Source: Caldatribacterium sp051549785
GTDB taxonomy: Bacteria > Atribacterota > Atribacteria > Atribacterales > Caldatribacteriaceae
Reading direction: 5' to 3'
Length of the DNA stretch: 64,000 nucleotides
Assembly: GCF_051549785.1 (NCBI RefSeq)
Contig: NZ_CP189974.1
Span: forward strand, 1,488,001-1,552,000
Below the pieces are notes generated by a model that saw only the letters and a program-made list of their open reading frames with translations, searched no databases and was not told the origin of the DNA. Of the stretch, positions 17,628 to 26,163 are shown in pieces; position 1 is the stretch's first letter; every line of letters begins with the position of its first letter. Position numbers and translations under genes: made by a program.

Positions 17628-19157
17628 ATGGGGCCGATATACATCTTTTTAGGAGCGGCAATAGGGTTCGTAGCAGGTATGTTCTTCGTGAACTTCCAGC
17701 TTGCAAGGCGAAAGGAGAGCGTGGAACTTCAGGTTCGGGGAATGCTTGAGGAGGCTGCCCGCCAGGCAGAGAACTTGAAGAAGGAAGCGCTCCTTTCGGC
17801 AAAAGAAGAAGTCCTCCGGGAAAAACAGGCGCTTGAAGAAGAGATTCAGCGGAAACGGAAAGAACTGCAGAACCTCGAGGGCCGCCTTCTTCGACGGGAG
17901 GAGATGCTGGAGCGCCGGATGGAGCAACTTGAGAGATCGGAGAATGCTCTCCGGAAGGCTCAGGAAGCCCTTGAGCGGGAAAGACAAGAAGTCGAAGCCC
18001 TGAAGGCGAGAGAGATCCAAGAGCTTTCTCGTATTGCGGGGCTCTCTGTGGAAGAGGCGCAACGAGAACTTCTGGAACGTGTGGAGAAAACCTTAGAGTA
18101 TGAGGTGGGTTTAAAAATAAAGGAGGCCGAAGAACGGGCAAAGAAAGAAGCAGAGAGGATTGCTCGAGATATTGTGGGTCAGGCTATCCAGCGCTACGCT
18201 GCAGACTTTACGGTAGAGAGTACGGTATCCGTGGTAGCACTCCCCAACGACGAGATGAAGGGGCGCATTATTGGCCGCGAGGGAAGAAACATCCGGACCT
18301 TTGAGATGATGACCGGGGTTGACCTGATTATTGACGACACGCCGGAAGCCGTTATCATCTCATGCTTTGATCCCATACGACGAGAGGTTGCTCGCATTGC
18401 CCTCGAAAAGCTCATCATGGATGGTCGTATCCATCCTGCTCGTATCGAGGAGCTTATCGAAAAGGCCAAGGCCCAGGTTGAAGAGAAAATCCTTCAGGAG
18501 GGAGAACAGGCCCTCTTTGATACCGGCATCAAGAACATGAACCCGGAACTCGTGAAGCTCTTGGGAAAGCTCTATTTCCGTACGAGTTACGGACAGAATG
18601 TTCTGCAACATGCCAAGGAAGTGGCGCATTTTGCCGGTATGATGGCGGCAGAACTCGGGGCAAACGTGCAGGTGGCAAAGCGGGCAGGACTTCTGCACGA
18701 TATTGGTAAAGCTCTGGACCATGAAGTCGAGGGACCCCATGCAAAGATTGGAGCAGAGCTCCTTGGAAGGTATGGGGAAAGGTGGGAGGTTATGCACGCT
18801 GTTGAGGCACACCACGGCGATGTCGAACCCCAGACCCTCGAGGCTGTGCTTGTGCAGGCGGCGGATGCTATCTCGGCATCGCGCCCTGGAGCACGAAGGG
18901 AAAGCCTTGAGGCGTACATTAAACGCCTGGAGCGTCTAGAAAGGATTGCGGATTCTTTCGAGGGTGTGGAAAAGGCCTATGCCATTCAGGCGGGCCGCGA
19001 GGTGCGCATTATCGTGAAGCCAGACCGGATTGACGACGCCGGTGCGGCGAAACTCGCTCGAGACGTGGTGAAGCGAATCGAGAAAGAACTGGAGTACCCG
19101 GGGCAGATTAAGGTGACGGTTATTCGGGAAACCCGGGCTGTTGAATACGCCAAGTAG
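17628..19157 (+). CDS. rny: Ribonuclease Y
   Basis: A 509-residue membrane-anchored endoribonuclease that starts bulk mRNA decay in many Gram-positive-like bacteria. One membrane helix (about 3-23) is followed by a long charged coiled coil (about 30-185), a KH domain (GRIIGREGRNIRTFEMMTGV), and an HD domain whose LLHDIGKALD motif is near residue 355. The ATG has an AAGGGGTGA ribosome site. The next gene, a YmdB-type phosphodiesterase, is its usual neighbour and in Bacillus interacts genetically with RNase Y. Confidence 0.96.
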   Translation: MGPIYIFLGAAIGFVAGMFFVNFQLARRKESVELQVRGMLEEAARQAENLKKEALLSAKEEVLREKQALEEEIQRKRKELQNLEGRLLRREEMLERRMEQLERSENALRKAQEALERERQEVEALKAREIQELSRIAGLSVEEAQRELLERVEKTLEYEVGLKIKEAEERAKKEAERIARDIVGQAIQRYAADFTVESTVSVVALPNDEMKGRIIGREGRNIRTFEMMTGVDLIIDDTPEAVIISCFDPIRREVARIALEKLIMDGRIHPARIEELIEKAKAQVEEKILQEGEQALFDTGIKNMNPELVKLLGKLYFRTSYGQNVLQHAKEVAHFAGMMAAELGANVQVAKRAGLLHDIGKALDHEVEGPHAKIGAELLGRYGERWEVMHAVEAHHGDVEPQTLEAVLVQAADAISASRPGARRESLEAYIKRLERLERIADSFEGVEKAYAIQAGREVRIIVKPDRIDDAGAAKLARDVVKRIEKELEYPGQIKVTVIRETRAVEYAK

Positions 19158-19174
19158 TGGAGGAGGATGAGTAC

Positions 19175-19963
19175 TTGAGATTCCTCATTGTAGGGGACGT
19201 AGTAGGGAAACCGGGGCGGCGAGTGCTTCGGGAGAAGCTTTCGTCGCTTCGGGAGGAGCTGCAGATTGACGCCGTCATCGTCAACGGCGAGAACGCCGCA
19301 GGGGGCTTAGGGATAACACCGGAGGTTTGCGAGGAAATCCTGGGGTACGGGGTGGACGTGGTCACCACAGGTAACCATATCTGGGACAAGAAGGAGATTG
19401 TCGCTTACATTGAGCATCAGCCCCGTCTCCTCCGTCCCCTGAATTACCCCGATGGTGTTCCAGGGAGGGGATCGCTCATCTTGGAGAAGGGGGGGAAGGT
19501 TTGGGCAGTCGTGAACCTCAGTGGCCGTGTGTTCATGCCTCCTTTGGATTGCCCCTTTCGCAAGATGGAAGAAGAGCTCAAACATCTCCACGAAGAGACG
19601 CGGCTTATCCTTGTGGACTTTCATGCCGAGGCCTCGTCGGAGAAGATAGCGATGGGGTGGTTTCTGGACGGAAAGGTCTCGTGTGTGTTTGGAACCCATA
19701 CCCACGTGGCCACGGCCGATGAACGTATCCTCCCCCAAGGAACGGCGTATATCACCGACATTGGTATGACAGGTGCTCACGATTCGGTCATCGGGATTGA
19801 GGTGGCGGACATCGTTGGAAGATTCCTCACACAAATGCCAGTGAAGTACCGAGTGGCTAAAGAAAACGTGAGGCTCAATGGCATTGTCGTGGAGGTGGAT
19901 GACACTACAGGGAAAGCGCAGAAGATTTTCCGTCTTTCTGTACCTCTTGTGGAGCACGTTTGA
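19175..19963 (+). CDS. ymdB: YmdB-type metallophosphoesterase
   Basis: A 262-residue calcineurin-like phosphoesterase of the TIGR00282/YmdB family; in Bacillus it hydrolyses 2',3'-cAMP and influences biofilm and mRNA decay. Metal-site motifs are visible: IVGDVVGKPGR, NGENAAGGLG, TTGNHIWD, LVDFHAEASSEK and FGTHTHVATAD. The TTG at 19175 is chosen because GGAGGAGG lies just upstream and the protein then starts MRFLIVGDVVG like its relatives; an in-frame GTG at 19157 would put the ribosome site inside the gene. Confidence 0.93.
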   Translation: MRFLIVGDVVGKPGRRVLREKLSSLREELQIDAVIVNGENAAGGLGITPEVCEEILGYGVDVVTTGNHIWDKKEIVAYIEHQPRLLRPLNYPDGVPGRGSLILEKGGKVWAVVNLSGRVFMPPLDCPFRKMEEELKHLHEETRLILVDFHAEASSEKIAMGWFLDGKVSCVFGTHTHVATADERILPQGTAYITDIGMTGAHDSVIGIEVADIVGRFLTQMPVKYRVAKENVRLNGIVVEVDDTTGKAQKIFRLSVPLVEHV

Positions 19964-20022
19964 GTACTTGATGTGGAAGGAGAAACGAAATCTTTCATCT
20001 TGTGGACAAGGGGGAATCGACG

Positions 20023-20289
20023 ATGGACGTTCTCAAGGTATCCTCAAAGTCCAATCCCAATGCAGTTGCTGGTGCCTTGGCAGGTGCAATTCGGGAAAAG
20101 GGCGTAGCAGAAATACAGGCCATAGGGGCAGGGGCAGTGAATCAAGCGATTAAGGCTATTGCCATTGCCCGGGGATACGTTGCTCCAAGCGGCATTGACC
20201 TTGTGTGCATTCCTGCCTTTACTGACGTGACCATCGACGGGGAAGAGCGGACGGCGATTAAACTCATTGTCAAGCCCCGGAACGATTAA
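20023..20289 (+). CDS. spoVS: Stage V sporulation protein S homologue
   Basis: An 88-residue Alba-like small protein, nearly identical in layout to SpoVS (MDVLKVSSKSNPNAVAGALA..., INQAIKAIAIARGYV-like core, end IKLIVKPRND). The ATG at 20023 is chosen over an upstream GTG because of the AAGGGGGA ribosome site and the conserved N-terminus. SpoVS affects septation and spore coat assembly in Bacillus, but the family is also common in non-sporulating thermophiles, where its role is unknown. A strong terminator follows at once. Confidence 0.95.
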   Translation: MDVLKVSSKSNPNAVAGALAGAIREKGVAEIQAIGAGAVNQAIKAIAIARGYVAPSGIDLVCIPAFTDVTIDGEERTAIKLIVKPRND

Positions 20290-20290
20290 G

Positions 20291-20332
20291 AAAGAGAAAG
20301 CCTGCTCAAAAAGAGCAGGCTTTCTCTTTTTC
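20291..20332 (+). terminator. Rho-independent terminator after spoVS
   Basis: A perfect 17-bp stem (AAAGAGAAAGCCTGCTC and its complement, 20291-20307 and 20313-20329) with an AAAAA loop, ending in a T-rich tract. It begins one base after the spoVS stop codon. It closes the rny-ymdB-spoVS unit, so miaB, 58 bases on, needs its own promoter or read-through; I could not find a convincing one. Confidence 0.92.
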
Positions 20333-20389
20333 CGCCTTTTCCCAAGGAATAGGTGGGTTTTCTTTTCGTTATTTTCTTCTGGGAAAACT

Positions 20390-21733
20390 ATGGGAGATCG
20401 GCTTTCCGTTGCTTTGGTAACCTTTGGTTGCCAGATGAATAGGAGCCGCTCTGAGCACATTCTTCACCTCTTCCTTCAGGATGGCTTCTCCGAAGCCCGG
20501 GAAGAGGAGGAGGCAGACGTGCTCGTTTTCAACACCTGTGCTGTTCGGGAACACGCCGTGGCGAGGGCTGTTGGGGTTATTACCCATCTCTATCACGCTG
20601 CGCTACGAAGAAGGGGAAAGCCTCCCTGCGTTGTTCTCTGTGGGTGTATGAGCGAGCTCTTGCGGGAGGAGCTTCTTGTTCGCCTCCCGTATGTGAGGGT
20701 TCTCACCGGAACTCACAACATTGATGTGCTCCCTTCCCTTGTTCGGGAGACCTGTGTTACGGGGGAACGGAAAGTTGTTTTCTCACCCCCCTCGCCGCAC
20801 TTCACCGAGAGGGGATACCGGCGGAAAGGAAGGGTTTCCGCTTACCTCCCGATTGCCTTCGGGTGTGGTAATTTCTGTAGCTACTGTGTTGTGCCATATA
20901 CGACTGGCCCTCAGCGGAGCAAACCCCACGATGTGATTCTCGAGGAACTCGATGAAATCGTTCGTGAGGGCTTTCGGGAAATCATTCTCCTGGGACAGAA
21001 CGTCAATAGCTACGGCAAGGACCTCGGGAATCCCCGGGCTTTCGAGAGTCTTCTTGAAGATATCGAACGCCGTTTCGGAGGAGAGAAAATCTGGGTTCGT
21101 TTCATCACCTCTCACCCCCGGGATATGCGAAGGGAAATCGTGGAAATTGTGCGGGGAAGCCGCATACTCTGCCCGTACTTCCACCTTCCTCTCCAGGCCG
21201 GTTCAGACAGAATCCTTGCCCTCATGAACCGGGGGTACACTCAGAAGGAGTACTTGCAGATAGCCTCCTTCATTCGTGAACGTATTCCTGAAGCAGTCAT
21301 TGGCACGGACATCATCGTGGGGTTCCCTACAGAAAGCGAGGAAGATTTTGCCGAAACCCTCAGGGTTGTTCAGGAAGTGCAATTTGAAATTGCCTATACC
21401 TATGCGTATTCTCCTCGCCCTCGTACAAAGGCTGCGCAGCTCAACGATGACGTTTCCCAGGAAGTGAAAAAAGAGCGGCTGCAGGTGCTGAATGACAGGC
21501 TACGAGAGGCTTATCTTCGCCGCCTTCGTGCCCACGAGGGAAGAGTGACGGAGGTTCTGCTCCTTGAAGAGGATGGAGAACTCGTAGCCCGGACTCGAGA
21601 GAACCTGAGGGTTTTCCTGGAGGGTGAAAAGAACCTCCGGGCGGGGAGCTTTCTGGAGGTTCGTCTTGCCAGAAATCCCCAGGGGAAGTGCATCGGTATT
21701 CCTGTATTGTGTCGGGATGACGGAAAAAACTAA
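20390..21733 (+). CDS. miaB: tRNA-2-methylthio-N6-dimethylallyladenosine synthase MiaB
   Basis: A 447-residue radical-SAM methylthiotransferase that converts i6A37 to ms2i6A37 in tRNAs reading codons that begin with U. The N-terminal domain opens with LVTFGCQMNRSRSE; the radical-SAM cysteines are C159, C163 and C166 (GCGNFCSYC), and PQRSKP follows in the usual place. A TRAM domain ends the protein. The ATG at 20390 fits the family; the frame upstream of it runs into the terminator. The ribosome site is weak. It overlaps miaA, whose enzyme makes the i6A substrate. Confidence 0.93.
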   Translation: MGDRLSVALVTFGCQMNRSRSEHILHLFLQDGFSEAREEEEADVLVFNTCAVREHAVARAVGVITHLYHAALRRRGKPPCVVLCGCMSELLREELLVRLPYVRVLTGTHNIDVLPSLVRETCVTGERKVVFSPPSPHFTERGYRRKGRVSAYLPIAFGCGNFCSYCVVPYTTGPQRSKPHDVILEELDEIVREGFREIILLGQNVNSYGKDLGNPRAFESLLEDIERRFGGEKIWVRFITSHPRDMRREIVEIVRGSRILCPYFHLPLQAGSDRILALMNRGYTQKEYLQIASFIRERIPEAVIGTDIIVGFPTESEEDFAETLRVVQEVQFEIAYTYAYSPRPRTKAAQLNDDVSQEVKKERLQVLNDRLREAYLRRLRAHEGRVTEVLLLEEDGELVARTRENLRVFLEGEKNLRAGSFLEVRLARNPQGKCIGIPVLCRDDGKN

Positions 21734-22652
21734 ACCTGTCCTCTGCATCCTCGGTCCCACATCAAGCGGAAAGACGGCGCTTTCAATAGGCCTTGCTGAG
21801 CGTTTCCAGAACGTGGAGATTGTTTCTGCCGATTCCCTGGCGGTGTACAGGTACCTCGACATCGGAACGGCAAAGCCTTCTCTTGAGGTCAGGCAACGCA
21901 TTCCCCATCATCTTGTTGATTTCTTGGATCCCCGGGAACGATGGAGCGCTTACGAATTCCGCAGGGAAGCCCTTCGTTTGTTCCGCGAGATTTCCCTACG
22001 AGGGTGTCTTCCGGTGGTTGTGGGCGGTACGGCGTTCTACCTGAACACGCTTTTTCACGGTATTCCAGGATGGGGAGCACCGCAGGATCGTAACCTCCGC
22101 CGGGTTCTTGAGCGAATGCCGACGGAAAAACTCTACGCGCTCCTTGTGAGCGTTGATCCCTATCGGGCCAGAAAGATAGGAAAAGGGGATCGAAAGCGAC
22201 TCATCCGTGCTCTTGAGATTTTCCTGCTCACATTGAGGATGCCTTCGGAGAAGAGAACACCCTGCCAGAGGTCCTGGACTTTTCGGTACCTCCTTGTCGG
22301 GATTTCCTGGAGCAAAGAGAAGCTCAGGGAGCGAATCAGGGAACGGGTAGAGGAGATGTTCCGCCAGGGTATCGTCGAGGAGGTTCAGCACCTTTTCGAG
22401 CGGGGATACCGCCCGCCGATTCCGGCACTTGAGAACTTCACCTATCGTCCTGTTGTCGATTTCCTCGAAGGCCGATGTTCCCTTGCTACCGCGAAGGAGG
22501 AGATTGTTCGGGGAACCCTGACGTTTGTGAAAAGGCAGATGAACTGGTTCCGGAAAATGCCCATCACCTGGTTTTCTCCTGAGGATGGCAATCTCCTGAA
22601 GCTTGTGGAAGAAGTGTATCATTTTGTCAGGACCCACCTTGAGGGGGAATAG
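21717..22652 (+). CDS. miaA: tRNA dimethylallyltransferase MiaA
   Basis: A 311-residue enzyme that transfers a dimethylallyl group to A37 of tRNA. P-loop GPTSSGKTALS, the SADSLAVYRYLDIGTAKPS stretch (family: SADS-x-Q-x-Y), and HHLVDFLDP are intact. The ATG at 21717 lies 17 bases inside miaB and gives the normal length; longer frames do not resemble the family. Making MiaA and MiaB from one message joins the two steps of ms2i6A37 synthesis, with the dimethylallyl donor coming from the MEP genes in the minus block. Confidence 0.95.
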   Translation: MTEKTKPVLCILGPTSSGKTALSIGLAERFQNVEIVSADSLAVYRYLDIGTAKPSLEVRQRIPHHLVDFLDPRERWSAYEFRREALRLFREISLRGCLPVVVGGTAFYLNTLFHGIPGWGAPQDRNLRRVLERMPTEKLYALLVSVDPYRARKIGKGDRKRLIRALEIFLLTLRMPSEKRTPCQRSWTFRYLLVGISWSKEKLRERIRERVEEMFRQGIVEEVQHLFERGYRPPIPALENFTYRPVVDFLEGRCSLATAKEEIVRGTLTFVKRQMNWFRKMPITWFSPEDGNLLKLVEEVYHFVRTHLEGE

Positions 22653-22655
22653 GCC

Positions 22656-22943
22656 ATGGAAGAGAAAACTGCACAACCTGGGAAAATCAAAGATCTCGGT
22701 TACTACTTCCTGAACCTCCTTTCGGCCAAGGCCTGGCAGTATCTCGGACTCATGGTGCACCCCGAGAACGGACAGATTCTTGTGGACCTTGAGGAAGCGC
22801 GAAAAGCCATTGATCTTTTTTCTGTTGTCCTTGAGGCCCTGAAGCGGGACCTTGAGGCAGAAGAGGTTCGGGAACTTGAGTTCCACCTTTCCAATCTGCA
22901 GCTGAACTTTGTGGAGAAGATGCGGCAGCTTGCCCAGGAGTAG
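22656..22943 (+). CDS. DUF1844 family small protein
   Basis: A 95-residue helical protein. It resembles the DUF1844 family (FLNLLSAKAWQYLGLMVHPENG, then a DLEEARKAIDLFSVVLEAL helix and a LEFHLSNLQLNFVEKM tail). The family is widespread and has no established function. The ATG follows the miaA stop by three bases, so it is probably translated with miaA. It is the last gene before a convergent junction with hflX. Confidence 0.82.
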   Translation: MEEKTAQPGKIKDLGYYFLNLLSAKAWQYLGLMVHPENGQILVDLEEARKAIDLFSVVLEALKRDLEAEEVRELEFHLSNLQLNFVEKMRQLAQE

Positions 22944-22951
22944 TGATTTAA

Positions 22952-22967
22952 CATAATATACATTATG
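22952..22967. repeat. AT-rich inverted repeat at a convergent junction
   Basis: CATAAT and ATTATG flank a four-base centre in the 36-base gap between DUF1844 (plus) and hflX (minus). The stem would be weak, and there is no T tract, so a terminator role is doubtful. It is the only ordered sequence I see where two long operons meet. Confidence 0.4.
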
Positions 22968-22979
22968 GGAAGTAATGGG

Positions 22980-24239
22980 TTACCGGGAAGCCACGAGTGT
23001 GTGGAGCCCGGTAAGAAACTCACGCTGGACGACGCAGTCTAAGGCAACCTTCCCGTTCTCTAAGGGTTTGAGGTGCCGGATGTACCCCCGGAAGGAAAGC
23101 CGCTGCCGCACAAGGGGAAGCTGCTCCGGAGCAACCTCGAGGTGGATTTCTGCAACTTTCGGCTGGAGCGCTTGGGCAATCGCTTCAAGAAGACGGTCAA
23201 GGCCGATTTTTCTCTTTGCGGAGACAAATACATAGGGATGTGCGGTTCGCATGTCGTATTCAAGCAGCGGAAGCTCGTCAAGAAGGTCGATCTTGTTCAA
23301 AACGAGAATTTTTGGGAGATTTTCGGCGCCAATTTCCCGGAGAGTCTCACTGACCACCCGGAAGTGGTTGACATAATCAGGATCCGCAACGTCGATGACT
23401 TCGAGGATTACATCCGCTTCTTTCACCTCTTCCAAGGTGCTCCGGAAGGCATCCTTGATGGTTTCCGGCATCTCCCGGATAAACCCCACCGTATCGATGA
23501 GGATGACGTCTCCGATACCGGGAACAAAGAGTCTCCTTGATGTGGGGTCAAGGGTGGCAAACATCCGTGCTCCGGCATAGACCCTGGAACCAGTGAGGGC
23601 GTTCATGAGCGTGGACTTCCCGGCGTTGGTGTACCCCACGATGGCCACCTGAAGTATCCCAAGCTTCCTTCGAAGGCCTTTCTGAGTGAAGGCCTGCTGC
23701 TCAATCCTTCTCAGTTCCCGGGTCAGGAAGGCAATGCGGTCCTTAATTTTCCTCCGCTCCACCTCGATTTTCTGTTCCCCCGGACCTCTTGTCCCAATGC
23801 CACCTCCGGTTCGGGAGAGCTCCGTTCCTTTCCCCGTAAGGCGGCTCAGTTCATAACGAAGGCGAGCGAGTTCCACCTTGATTTTCCCCTGGGCTGTTCT
23901 GGCTCGCTGGGCGAAGATTTCGTGGATCACCGCCTGCTTGGTGCATACCGGAATCCCCCACGCCTCTTCGAGGTTCCGCTGCTGGGAAGGGGTAATTTCG
24001 ATGTTGATGAGAACAAAATCCGGAGCATGGGCTGCAATGAGTTCACGAATCTCCTCCACCTTGCCCCTGCTGAGGTAATACCGAGGAGAGGGGTTTCGTA
24101 CCTTGCAGGGGACAACAAGGGCGATGTTTCGACCCGCACTCCTTGCAATCTCTATCGTTTCTTCCACAAGGAGCTCAAAAGATTCTGAGAAAGGAGGACG
24201 AACAACGAACACAAGAATACCGGAACGGTCACTCTTCAT
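22980..24239 (-). CDS. hflX: GTPase HflX
   Basis: A 419-residue ribosome-binding GTPase, which splits stalled or stressed 70S ribosomes in other bacteria. The N-terminal HflX domain includes SRGKVEEI and the glycine-rich GGGIGTRGPGEQKIEVERR segment. The G domain has G1 GYTNAGKS (202-209), G2 FATLDPTSR, G3 DTVGFIRE and G4 NKID. It is the last gene of the long minus block; its ATG overlaps the glycosyltransferase stop (ATGA). Confidence 0.95.
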   Translation of the reverse strand: MKSDRSGILVFVVRPPFSESFELLVEETIEIARSAGRNIALVVPCKVRNPSPRYYLSRGKVEEIRELIAAHAPDFVLINIEITPSQQRNLEEAWGIPVCTKQAVIHEIFAQRARTAQGKIKVELARLRYELSRLTGKGTELSRTGGGIGTRGPGEQKIEVERRKIKDRIAFLTRELRRIEQQAFTQKGLRRKLGILQVAIVGYTNAGKSTLMNALTGSRVYAGARMFATLDPTSRRLFVPGIGDVILIDTVGFIREMPETIKDAFRSTLEEVKEADVILEVIDVADPDYVNHFRVVSETLREIGAENLPKILVLNKIDLLDELPLLEYDMRTAHPYVFVSAKRKIGLDRLLEAIAQALQPKVAEIHLEVAPEQLPLVRQRLSFRGYIRHLKPLENGKVALDCVVQREFLTGLHTLVASR

Positions 24240-24910
24240 CTTCTGTCTCCGTCAACCCTCCGGTAGAGGTTCTTGAAGATTTCCCAGTACATCTTCACTC
24301 GCTCCCGCAGGCCCCGAACAAGCCCAAGCTTCTCCTCTTTCATCACGTGGGTGAGTCCCGGAAGCTTCACCAACTTCACCCGAACACCATTCCTCCGGAC
24401 ATACCTGTTGATGGCCACCTCGACCCCGTAGCGGGCGACTTCCATATCCGGGATGTTCTGCAGGATGTCCGTGCGAATGGCTCTCTGTCCGGACAGGAAA
24501 GGAGCAATCTTTTGCGCAAGGTCTGTGGCCAGTCTCCCCTCCTCAAAAACTCCAATGGCTACATCGGCCTCTCCCTGGAGCACTGGTTCGATGAGGGACG
24601 CAACGTGCTTTGGGTTCAGTCCGATGAGGTCGGCATCAAGAAGGAGCACCACGTCGCTGCGGATGTACTCGAGTCCGCGGTACAGAGCTCCACCCTTTCC
24701 GACATTATGTAAAAGCTCGACGACTTCTGCTCCTTTGCTGCGGGCAATCTCCACAGTTCGGTCTGTGGATCCGTCGCTGACCACCACAATCTGGTCGACC
24801 AGGGGGCTTTCCCGGAGCACGTCAAGAATAGGACCAATGGTCTTCTCCTCATTGTACGCGGCGATAATGGCTGTGGTTTTCATGTTCTTCGAGACTTCTC
24901 TCTCCTCCAT
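24236..24910 (-). CDS. Family 2 glycosyltransferase
   Basis: A 224-residue GT-A fold enzyme without membrane segments. It shows IIAAYNEEKTIG, the nucleotide-binding VVSDGSTD (43-50) and the metal-binding DAD (92-94, in LLLDADLIGLNP). It resembles the polyprenyl-phosphate sugar transferases and glucosyl-3-phosphoglycerate synthase-like proteins; donor and acceptor cannot be assigned. It follows proS by two bases; an in-frame ATG at 24883 would give the cleaner N-terminus MKTTAIIAAYNEE but lacks a well-placed ribosome site. Confidence 0.85.
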   Translation of the reverse strand: MEEREVSKNMKTTAIIAAYNEEKTIGPILDVLRESPLVDQIVVVSDGSTDRTVEIARSKGAEVVELLHNVGKGGALYRGLEYIRSDVVLLLDADLIGLNPKHVASLIEPVLQGEADVAIGVFEEGRLATDLAQKIAPFLSGQRAIRTDILQNIPDMEVARYGVEVAINRYVRRNGVRVKLVKLPGLTHVMKEEKLGLVRGLRERVKMYWEIFKNLYRRVDGDRR

Positions 24911-24912
24911 CG

Positions 24913-26163
24913 CTACCCCAGAAGCTCCTTTCGAATCTTTTCAAGGAGCTCACACACGTCGTCCTTCTGGACCTCAAAGCGCTCATGAGTTTTACGGAGC
25001 TTGACCTCAACCCTTCCGCTCCGTTCCATCCTTTCTCCCACAATAATGTGGAGGGGAAAGCCGATGAGGTCTGCTTCGGTGAATTTGTACCCTGCGCTTT
25101 CTTCCCTGTCGTCAATGACGGCCTCAAAGCCGGACTGGCACAGCTTCCCGTACAGTTCTTCAGCTGCCTGGCGATGCCCTTCCTTTTTCATATTGACCGG
25201 AATGACCACAACCTCATAGGGTGCAAGAGAGATCGGCCAGCAGATGCCTTTCTCGTCGTGGTTGGCTTCGATGGCCGCTGCCATGGTCCGCCCAATTCCT
25301 ATTCCATAGCAACCCATAACCAGGGGTTTTTCTTTCCCATCCCGGTCCACGAAATAGGCTTTCATAGGTTCGCTGTACTTTGTTCCCAGCTGGAAAATGT
25401 GGCCGACCTCAATACCCCGCTTCTCCTCTAAACAACCTCCACACTGGGGGCACACGGCTTCCTCGACCGTGGTGGCATTGTTACAGCTTGGGCAAACGAA
25501 GACCTTCTCCTCCCCAGATTCTGCGAGGATGAGAAATTCGTGGGAAACGTCTCCTCCAATCACCCCGCTTTCCGCCGGAACGGCAATGTACTGGAGCCCA
25601 CAACGGCTGAAAACGCGGCAGTACGCTTCGTACATTTTCTGATAGCTTACTCGAAGCCCTTCCACGTCTCGATCGAAGCTGTAGAGGTCTTTCATGATGA
25701 ACTCCCGTGCCCGCATGATGCCAAAGCGCGGGCGGATTTCGTCCCGGAACTTCGTTTGGATCTGGTACAGCATGAGGGGAAGCTGACGGTACGAGCGGAT
25801 TTCCCTCCGGGCAAGATCGGTGATGACCTCTTCGTGGGTGGGACCAAGGCAAAAGTCCCTTCCTCTCCGGTCCTGGAAGCGGACAAGCTCTGGTCCATAC
25901 AGATCCCAGCGACCGGTTTCTTTCCAGAGCTCTGCGGGCTGCATGGCGGGCATAAGGAGCTCCTGACCCCCTGCCCGGTTCATTTCTTCCCGGACGATGC
26001 GGGTGATTTTCTCCAGTGTTCGCCACCCCAGGGGCAGAAAGGTATACACCCCGGCTGAGAGCTGGCGGATGAATCCTCCCCGGAGCATCAGGCGGTGGCT
26101 TACAACCTCCGCTTCCTGGGGGTCTTCCCTCATGGTTGGGGCAAAAAGCAAGGACATCCTCAC
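24913..26163 (-). CDS. proS: Prolyl-tRNA synthetase without the editing insertion
   Basis: A class II synthetase of 416 residues that charges tRNA-Pro. Motif 2 region FCLGPTHEEVI (104-114), FRDEIRPRFGIMRAREFIMK (139-158) and motif 3 GCYGIGIGRT (284-293) are intact, and an anticodon-binding domain ends the protein. The usual bacterial enzyme is near 570 residues because of an insertion (INS) of about 180 residues that removes mischarged alanine. Here that part is missing, and only two cysteine pairs (C224, C227, C238, C241) remain, about ten residues apart like a small zinc ribbon. Proline charging should work; editing would have to be done in trans. The GTG start overlaps the ispG stop. Confidence 0.93.
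   Translation of the reverse strand: MRMSLLFAPTMREDPQEAEVVSHRLMLRGGFIRQLSAGVYTFLPLGWRTLEKITRIVREEMNRAGGQELLMPAMQPAELWKETGRWDLYGPELVRFQDRRGRDFCLGPTHEEVITDLARREIRSYRQLPLMLYQIQTKFRDEIRPRFGIMRAREFIMKDLYSFDRDVEGLRVSYQKMYEAYCRVFSRCGLQYIAVPAESGVIGGDVSHEFLILAESGEEKVFVCPSCNNATTVEEAVCPQCGGCLEEKRGIEVGHIFQLGTKYSEPMKAYFVDRDGKEKPLVMGCYGIGIGRTMAAAIEANHDEKGICWPISLAPYEVVVIPVNMKKEGHRQAAEELYGKLCQSGFEAVIDDREESAGYKFTEADLIGFPLHIIVGERMERSGRVEVKLRKTHERFEVQKDDVCELLEKIRKELLG

Noticed and set aside
20023..20289. SpoVS as proof of endospore formation
   Set aside because: The family occurs widely in non-sporulating bacteria, and no other sporulation gene is in the window (FtsK/SpoIIIE alone is not diagnostic).
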